Shown piece by piece: positions 57,737 to 64,000 of a DNA stretch of 64,000 nucleotides. Origin of the DNA: Catenaria anguillulae PL171 (lineage: Eukaryota > Blastocladiomycota > Blastocladiomycetes > Blastocladiales > Catenariaceae); contig MCFL01000018.1 of assembly GCA_002102555.1 (NCBI GenBank), positions 372,001-436,000 of the forward strand, in the 5' to 3' direction. Made by a program: the position numbers and the translations under genes. Under the pieces are notes generated by a model that was not told where the DNA came from, made no database searches, and saw only the letters and a program-made list of their open reading frames with translations. Within the stretch, counting starts at the first letter, position 1. Each line of letters starts with the position of its first letter.

Positions 57737-58692
57737 CCGCATGTCTGGCTGGTCCTCGTCGCCCTCACCGGGCCAACCCACCCCGGCCACCCAGACAATG
57801 GCTCCCGTGGCGCTCACGAAAATCATGGCAAACCTTGGAGTGGTCAACAGAAACATTCACTCCGTCGGTACCCGGGTCGACACGGTCGGTACTTAACCAA
57901 GTCAAAACGATGGCCGCAGACTAGTTGCGTTGGGCACGCGAGTGTCACTGATCGAACAAGGCTCATCGTCCAAGAACGAACGCGCACCCACTTCCTGTGC
58001 CCGATGCCCTCGCCAAATCTCTGGGTCTTGCAAAGGACGGCGGATACGCAAACACGTCCGTCCCGGTCGCGGCTACCCGTCGTGAATCACCACCGCCATG
58101 CCGGTGTTTGATGGAATCAAGTACGCCGTGCCGGTGCATGACCCGAAGGTGGCAAAGATCGAGCCCACCGCGCACAAGGACCAACACGCCAAGGAGCAGG
58201 AACTCGTGACCCGCCAGCACGCACTGACCTGGCAGCATCGGCGCGCCCCTTCCCAAGCTCTCTCTCAGGTCACCGGTGTCGTCGGCTCTGGCAGCAGTAC
58301 CATTGTCCGACGAGTTTATCATTGCCGACGCTACTCGCTCGACCGTGTCTTGCCCCTCGCGCCCAACCAACGCCACGAGTACGGCACCCAACGCGCATGG
58401 GCAGGCCGAACCACCGCTCGGACAGTCACAACTCTCGCTGCTCGACAGACGCGGACTCGTTCTAGGGCCTGCCCGCGGGCTTGCACATCTCGGACTTGGC
58501 CTCTGGCTTGGCGAGACGGACTGGACTTTGGGCTCCAACGACACAGGCTCGACCTCGGGCGACGACTCAGACGAAGAAAGTGATTTTGGGCCGGCAAGTC
58601 GATCGTGTACCAGAAGCAGACTCGACACAATGGGCATAGGCAAGTACCAGTTGGGATGGATTGCAATTGTATTAATATGTGCACAAGTATGA
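57737..58692 (+). other. Possible small plus-strand gene or genes, unrecognised
   Basis: A Met near 57741 opens MSGWSSSPSPGQPTPATQTM, then MAPVALTKIMANLGVVNRNI and HSVGTRVDTV, ending at a GTACTT donor-like site near 57891. The helix pattern is loosely like small DASH (Dad1-type) or BLOC subunits. Further right, MPVFDGIKYAVPVHDPKVAK at 58098 and a Ser/Asp-rich frame at 58276-58692 are open, in different frames. I could not join these into one protein, and no family match is firm. Confidence 0.25.
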
Positions 58693-59134
58693 ATACATCC
58701 TTTTCTTGAGGGAAAAAAAAAACTGCATCTATATTTGAGAAAACAGAACACCAATGGGAACGCCGCGTGAAGGTAGCGGGAACTCTCACAAGTGCAGTGC
58801 GGAATGCAGACATGCCGTTGCAGAACTGGAGAGGTTGGCGTATCGGAATGAATATGGTCGTCGAAGACAGCTGTTGACGAAGTAAGCGTCAAAGCGACCG
58901 TCAAGTGTCTGAGATCAGCGGATGGGATCGATGGGCCATCTCAGTTCACCTCGTATCACCACAAGCCAGCGTCCATTTTCCCCTGTCTTCAGTGCATTCA
59001 GGCATCGCAATAGTTCAGCGTCGCAAGTTTCTCGTCAAATGCAACGTCGCCCTTTGTTGTGAAGCCCGAATGCAACCAACCAACCCCTGACTGTCACCGA
59101 CCACCAATCGCACCGCTCAAATCCCATTGCCATC

Positions 59135-59425
59135 ATGATTTCAAGAAACCCATCCATTTCCTTCTACCGTCACGCTCTGCGCACGATATCCCGGTTCCCC
59201 ATCGATTCCTTGCGCCCCAAGCTGCGATACAACACCCGCCACGCCCTCGAGCTCTACCGCCAAGCGGACCCGGCCACCGCAGACCGGATACGGTCGCAGG
59301 CACTCTTCGATTTCAACGTCCTCCGGGCGCTGGGCACAAGAATGCCCGCCGAGGATCTCGAGCGCATGTTTAAGGGGCACGAAGTCAAGTTGGGACAGGC
59401 CAATGGGAGGAAGGGGACGGTATGA
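59135..59425 (+). CDS. Small LYR-motif protein (Complex1_LYR-like)
   Basis: A 96-codon single-exon gene. The N-terminus is basic and Ser-rich (MISRNPSISFYRHALRTISR), suitable for mitochondrial targeting. ISFYRHALRTISRFP resembles the L-Y-R first helix of the family, and HALELYRQ lies in the second helix; a conserved-looking Phe (ALFDFNVL) follows. LYR proteins bind the acyl carrier protein and assist Fe-S or respiratory-complex assembly. Which member this is cannot be told; small size and divergence limit confidence. Confidence 0.55.
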   Translation: MISRNPSISFYRHALRTISRFPIDSLRPKLRYNTRHALELYRQADPATADRIRSQALFDFNVLRALGTRMPAEDLERMFKGHEVKLGQANGRKGTV

Positions 59426-60201
59426 AGTTGTTGTGAACCAGCTGCACACAAACACTGTATATCAAATCACTGGACCTGGATGATGCTCGGTGACCTTCGG
59501 GTGACACCCTCCCAGGGAATGCATGCCAATGAGAAGCAAAATCATTCATGGCAAAGCCTCTTTCTTGTCGATTGTCATCACACCGACTCTTGCCTATCCC
59601 CTTGCTCTCGACCAGTTCTTCACCTTGGCGGTTCCCACAATAATGTGAGGGGAATGAACGAAGTGTCAATTTCAACCCCTCCGCCACGTCTGCGACACGC
59701 AAGCTGCGGCATGTCCAGTACCGGGGAGGATAGGGATACATACGCCTCGTATGTATTCGGATGGGACCGGGGAGCAGATCGGCCGAGCTATGCACCTGTC
59801 TGTCAGAAACATTGCTCTGCTTTCACCGATTCCCGATTGTATCGGTGGCCGATAATAGATCATGACCTCGATCACCTGAGGCCATGAACAAATCACTTGA
59901 TACGGGGTCCAACCTGTTGGGACACTGGCAGACCAATTCCACATGCCAGTGTTGATGTGTTAGCGACTTTGCAGCATGTGTGAATTTCGGTTTGTAATCT
60001 GCCCCTTGTTCTTGCCAAATATTTATCATTGCACATTTCGTCTTCGTTGCTGGGAAAGAACAGCAGGAAGGATAAAAGGGGATTGCGAACCCTCCTCTTG
60101 AAATTAACGCACCTGCTGCGAACATTCACGCCCTTCCGATTTCATCAGCGAGACAGGCCAATCGACCTATCTCCACAGACTACGATCGATCGCATGCACA
60201 A
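59426..60201. other. Intergenic region upstream of EutBC
   Basis: About 780 bases. Short overlapping frames only. The last 130 bases contain the presumed promoter and leader of the ethanolamine ammonia-lyase gene; nothing else is recognised. Confidence 0.5.
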
Positions 60202-62899
60202 ATGAGCCCACCACCTGCCATCTCATCCGCCGCCGCTACGACCGCCACTTCTTCGTCGGTCGTGGTGGTTCCACAAGACCCACAAACCACCCCGATACCG
60301 CGTCCACAGCACCCTTTCGAGTATGTCCGCACCTTGCGTTCCCATCCCTCGTACACCCACATGATATCCGCTCAAACATGTCAATAAATATACACTAGCC
60401 CGAGCGCTGACGACGACCCGCACTCGGTTCCGACCCGTCCGCTCCATTCAACCGAAGCGCCCGAAGACCTCCGCCTGCTGTATGGCCAAGCCAACGAGTT
60501 CAAGGAGGGCGATGAAGCCTTGGGCGTTTCGGCACCCACCCCCGCGCACCGTCTCGCAGCACGCTTGCAACTGTCCACCTTCCGACTGGGCGACATTTCG
60601 CCCGCTCGCTTTGACGCTCCAGCCGATTCGGACCCGTCTCGTCATTCATCGAATCGGGTATTGACCCGGTCGTCGCATCGCGAATCGCACATTGGACGCT
60701 TGGCGACCTGCGCGTCTTTCTGCTTGAGGAACCCAATGAGGCTCGGATTCGTGAAATTATGCCTGGGTTGAGGAGCGAGGTGATTGCCGGTGTAGTCAAG
60801 CTCATGTCCAACGAGGAGCTCATCAAGGTGGCAAGTAAGATTTGGAATCCCGTAGCCAAAGGTCGGTCCCTGGGAACTCGTGGTGTGTTTGCGAGCCGCA
60901 TTCAGCCCAATAGTGCGACAGACGATCCCGAGGAGGTGCTTATGAGTATCTTGGAGGGATTGAGCTATGGATGTGGCGATGCAATCTTTGGTGCGTAGCA
61001 TGCAGAGAACAACTCGGATCCAAGGCTAGTTTTCTCACATCTCGTCTGTTCCCAGGCATCAATATTGTTGCGTCCGACTTGCCCAACGTTGCCACGCTCG
61101 AGTCCATCCTCCTCGACGTGATCCAAACATTCAAACTCGAGTCCGCCACCCGCCACTGTGTGCTCGCCCACATTGAGGAACAAATGGCGGTCCACGCCAA
61201 CCGCCACCTTCCTTTGCCCCCTCTCCTCCTCTTCCACACCGGCGCGCAAACCGCCCACACTGTATTGTCGTCCACGCCCGGCTCCTCACTCGTCCGCGTC
61301 GCGTTCCAATCCATTGGCGGGACCACCGCCGTCAACCGGGTGTTTGGCGTGACGGTCGACTCGCTTCTGGCGCACGCGCGGTCCATTCCCGTGTCCTCGA
61401 CCACTGGCCTGTACTTTGAAACTGGGCAAGGGTCTGCCGTGACCAACAACGCGGCACACGGCATCGACATGGTGACGTGCGAGTCGCGCGCACACGGGCT
61501 CGCGCGCGCCCTGCGCCGTGCCACTGGCCACTGGTGCATTGTCAACACGGTTGCGGGCTTTATTGGGCCCGAAGTGTTCAAGACGCGCGCCCAGCTGGTG
61601 CGTGCGTGCCTCGAGGACGTGACCATGGGCAAGTTGCATGGGCTCACCTTTGGCTTGGATATCTGTAGCACGTATCATATGGGGTGCACGCTGGACGATA
61701 TGCAGCAGGTCCAGGATGAGGTGTTGAGGGCCGGGCCGGGGTTTTACATGAGTGTGGCAGGGCGGAATGATCCAATGCTGTCGTACATTACGACCGGATT
61801 CAGGGATCATCCGCGGCTCAGGGAGACGTTTGGGGTGCGCGGGACGGACGAGATGCGTGGATTCTTTGCGGACGAGTTGGGCGTCATGGATGCCGAGGGA
61901 AGAATGACGAGCAGGGCTGGGGATACTGAATGGGTCTATGTGCAGTACCGGAAGCGAAAGGGAGACCAGCGGAGCGAAGACGAGTTGAGAGCAGAGGCCA
62001 GGACCATTTTGGCCAAGCTGCAGGCCCGTGGGATGGACCTGGGGTACGGCCACGATGGGGCATTCGGCCCGCCCGCAGAGGTCAAGGAGCGGTTGCAGGC
62101 CATTTACGAGGATGCAAAGCGGGCAGTCAGGTTGGAGCTCGATGTGGATCGCGTGCATCGGTCAATGCGAGCACAGTCAGCGAGGGAGCCTGAAGTTATT
62201 GCGCTCGAGACGACGGCGCACAGCCGAGACGAGTACTTGGCCAAGCCCACCACGGGCGAATCACTTGCCCCGCATTCACTGGCTGCCCTTCGCGACGTTT
62301 CCCGACGCGGTGCCGTCCCATCCACACAGGGTCTGTCCCGGCCGCCGCCTGCACGTGCCGTGATTATTCTTGGGGACGGCCTCAACGCCGACGCCGTGCA
62401 CGAATCGGGCGCCGACCTCGTAGCTGCGATCCAATCTGCCTGTGCACAACAAGACATCGACGTTCATCCAACCACACTGCTCGTGCGCAACGCCCGAGTC
62501 CGTGTCGGGTACCAGATTGGGCACGAGCTGTTTGCGCAACGTGCGACCGACGACAACGTTGTGCTAAGTCCTGACCAGCTTGGGATCGTGTTTCTGATTG
62601 TGGGCGAGCGACCTGGCAATGGGAACAATACCATGAGCGTGTACCAAGTCGCGGCGGGTGCGGACAAGTGGGCCAGTGGCCGCGTGGATCATTGTGATGC
62701 ACGCGTCGTTTCGGGCATTTCGAACCGAGCATTGCGGCCGCTCGAGGCGGCACAAGAGTGTCTCAAGTTTGTCGAGGAAGCCTTGGTGATGGCCGCAGTT
62801 GAAAAGGGAAAGACGGGCGGTGGGAGTGTTGGAGGGATTGAGGTGCCAACCTCAAGAGTGGGCGACGAGACCAAGGACCAGCGATCAAATGCTGTTTGA
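60202..62899 (+). CDS. Fused ethanolamine ammonia-lyase (EutB-EutC), adenosylcobalamin-dependent
   Basis: Exons 60202-60320, 60399-60990 and 61056-62899, about 851 aa. The large-subunit (EutB) part runs from about residue 60 to 500: YGQANEFKEGDEALGV, KLMSNEELIKVA, DDPEEVLMSILEGLSYG, FQSIGGTTAVNRVFG, YFETGQGSAVTNNAAHGID (catalytic Glu), NTVAGFIGPEVF, GKLHGLTFGLDIC and GRNDPMLSYITTGF. After a linker, the small-subunit (EutC) part follows at about 645-820: VIILGDGLNADAV, RVRVGYQIGHELF, LIVGERPGNGNN and GISNRALRPLEAAQ. Bacteria encode these as two genes. It splits ethanolamine into acetaldehyde and ammonia using coenzyme B12. Two spliced introns show residence in a eukaryotic genome. One base is missing near 60631 (DP/VSSFIES). 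No other eut gene or carboxysome-like shell gene is nearby. Confidence 0.93.
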
Positions 62900-63261
62900 G
62901 CCATGAGCTTAGGTCGGCCCAGTGGTGTGAGTGTATCAGTATGAAGCTTCCTTGAATATATGTACGACTCGCAATGCATTGTTTCCTTGCTGCCATAGAT
63001 CATCATTTGTCAAAGTGATGTAGTCCCTATGTCTCCTGAACACCAATCACGCGGCCGTTGAGAGTATGATGAAGCTTGCAGTTTGGACCAGGCCATGTGA
63101 AATAAGACACCCGAAATGACATGAGAAAGTAAGAAATCACGGGAAATAAGAAACACAAAGTGGAACGAATGGTGCAAGCAGGAACAAGAAGGACCAACAA
63201 GACCAGCTAAAGTGAAGCGCATGAATGCGCATGAAAGGATCCAGCCCTGGAACTTGTGTGC
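62900..63261. other. Convergent 3' region between EutBC and the RMD1-like gene
   Basis: About 360 bases, A/T-richer, with only short frames. It holds the two 3' UTRs. Confidence 0.55.
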
Positions 63262-64000
63262 TTAGGCACCGCCGCGCGAAAACTGCAAGTAGTCAAAGAG
63301 GATGGTGATGATGCCAATGACGATTTCCATGCCAATCAAGATGATCACGATCCACTCGAGCTGCTCGCCGTGGGTGCTGGTGAGATGCTCCTTCAACCTG
63401 TCAGGTCGTTGATGAGCAACAGGTTAGCGACCTGGGACATGAACGCGAAAATGGAAAGCAGGATGAAAACAACGCACATGTCAAGCAAATCCGAAATGAC
63501 CGACACTCGCTGGTTGAGCAATTCAACACGTTGCGTGATCTCCAAGTAGCTCCGAATGGCCTGGTACAAGGGTTCGAGCGCCGGCTCGGACCAAAACACC
63601 TCGGGGACGTCAAGCACGTTGGAGATGAGGTTGACATTAATCCGCATGATGAAAAGCTGCCCAATCTTCTTGGTGATGGCCGTCCGAGACATGGGAACCT
63701 TGCCCGTCATGGCCATTGTTTGCGGAATGTGTTTTGTGGCCGAGATGGTTTCCTCCATCAAGCCCTCAAACAAGGTCAGCTTGGTGGATTGTGCAATGGC
63801 GTGCGAGATGGTCAGTTTGGCCATGTAGTTGGCGGGGTTCTTGAGCGAAATGCTGCAGGAAAGACAAAAGAGGAGTGGGCGTCAGGATCCGGCGCAGGTA
63901 TCATCGGGTGGCGAGACAACAGCGTCGTACATGTCATTATAAATACGCGGCTGGTAGTTGCCGTGGTAAAACGACACAAATTCCTCAAGCTGGACGAGTT
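63262..64000 (-). CDS. RMD1/RMND1-family (DUF155) membrane protein, 5' part beyond window
   Basis: Minus-strand exons 64000-63931 (continuing off the edge), 63852-63478 and 63397-63262. The junctions give IYNDIISLKNPANYMAKL and VISDLLDMLKEHLTSTHG. DUF155 landmarks are LEEFVSFYHGNYQPR, KLTISHAIAQSTKLTLFE, KIGQLFIMRINVNL, VLDVPEVFWSEPALEPLY, RSYLEITQRVELLNQRV, and LEWIVIILIGMEIVIGIITI, the C-terminal membrane helix. The family includes yeast Rmd1/Rmd8 and mitochondrial RMND1/Mrx10; which branch this is depends on the missing N-terminus. An in-frame reading through the last intron would add a false hydrophobic stretch and is rejected. Confidence 0.88.

Noticed and set aside
60202-62899. EutBC as simple bacterial contamination
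   Set aside because: Two introns with phase-consistent splice sites interrupt it, and it lies between spliced eukaryotic genes with similar base composition.
63397-63480. Extra hydrophobic segment in the RMD1-like protein (FILLSIFAFMSQVANLLLI)
   Set aside because: It is the in-frame translation of an intron. Splicing GTGCGT to ACAG gives the conserved DLLDMLKEHL.
1-64000. CRISPR array, insertion sequence, phage or bacterial operon structure
   Set aside because: No regularly spaced direct repeats, transposase or ribosome-binding-site pattern was seen. Genes are spliced and eukaryotic.

Overview
This window is nuclear DNA of a fungus. Genes are spliced, with short introns (mostly about 50-100 nt) that often begin GTATGT, GTACGT or GTGCGT. 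Gene density is high on both strands, third positions are GC-rich, and the content is eukaryotic: proteasome alpha subunits, CWC15, UTP4, EB1, CDC25, MIOS/SEA4, chorismate mutase and fungal-type histidinol-phosphatase. A membrane-anchored CBM18/GH19-like protein, a class-A-like GPCR, histidine ammonia-lyase and an ethanolamine ammonia-lyase argue for an early-diverging zoosporic lineage. Blastocladiomycota is my guess; it is an inference, not a demonstrated assignment.

Layout. 0-7 kb: YPEL5/MOH1-like zinc protein (+), then a CBM18/GH19-like single-pass membrane protein (+), flanked by two diverged copies of a non-coding repeat. 7-21 kb (minus): ABCC4-like exporter, MIOS/SEA4 and CDC25. 21-33 kb: ABITRAM/Simiate-like protein (-) back to back with histidinol-phosphatase (+); DUF4442 protein (-) back to back with proteasome alpha5 (+); gelsolin-family protein (-) back to back with DNAJC7-like co-chaperone (+); SET-domain protein (-); internally deleted cyclophilin (-); proteasome alpha6/PRE5 (+). 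33-39 kb (minus): two tandem class-3 lipases, a SCAMP-like protein and NAA50. 39-44 kb (+): chorismate mutase and the GPCR. 44-52 kb: UTP4 (-), CWC15 (+), then the convergent histidine-catabolic pair histidine ammonia-lyase (+) and formimidoylglutamase (-), and a METTL7-like methyltransferase (-). 52-64 kb: LEA_2-like membrane protein (-), EB1 (-), a LYR protein (+), a fused EutB-EutC ethanolamine ammonia-lyase (+), and an RMD1/DUF155 protein (-) cut by the right edge.

The main biological observation is the fused, intron-containing EutBC, an adenosylcobalamin-dependent enzyme family of bacterial type. The class-A-like GPCR and the linked histidine ammonia-lyase/formimidoylglutamase pair come next. 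A strong technical signal runs through the window. At least fifteen conserved genes contain one or more single-base frame breaks, mostly missing bases in or next to short homopolymers. Essential genes are included, so I read most of these as assembly or sequencing errors, not pseudogenes. CDS spans below include introns; exon joins are given where splice phase could be checked by hand.
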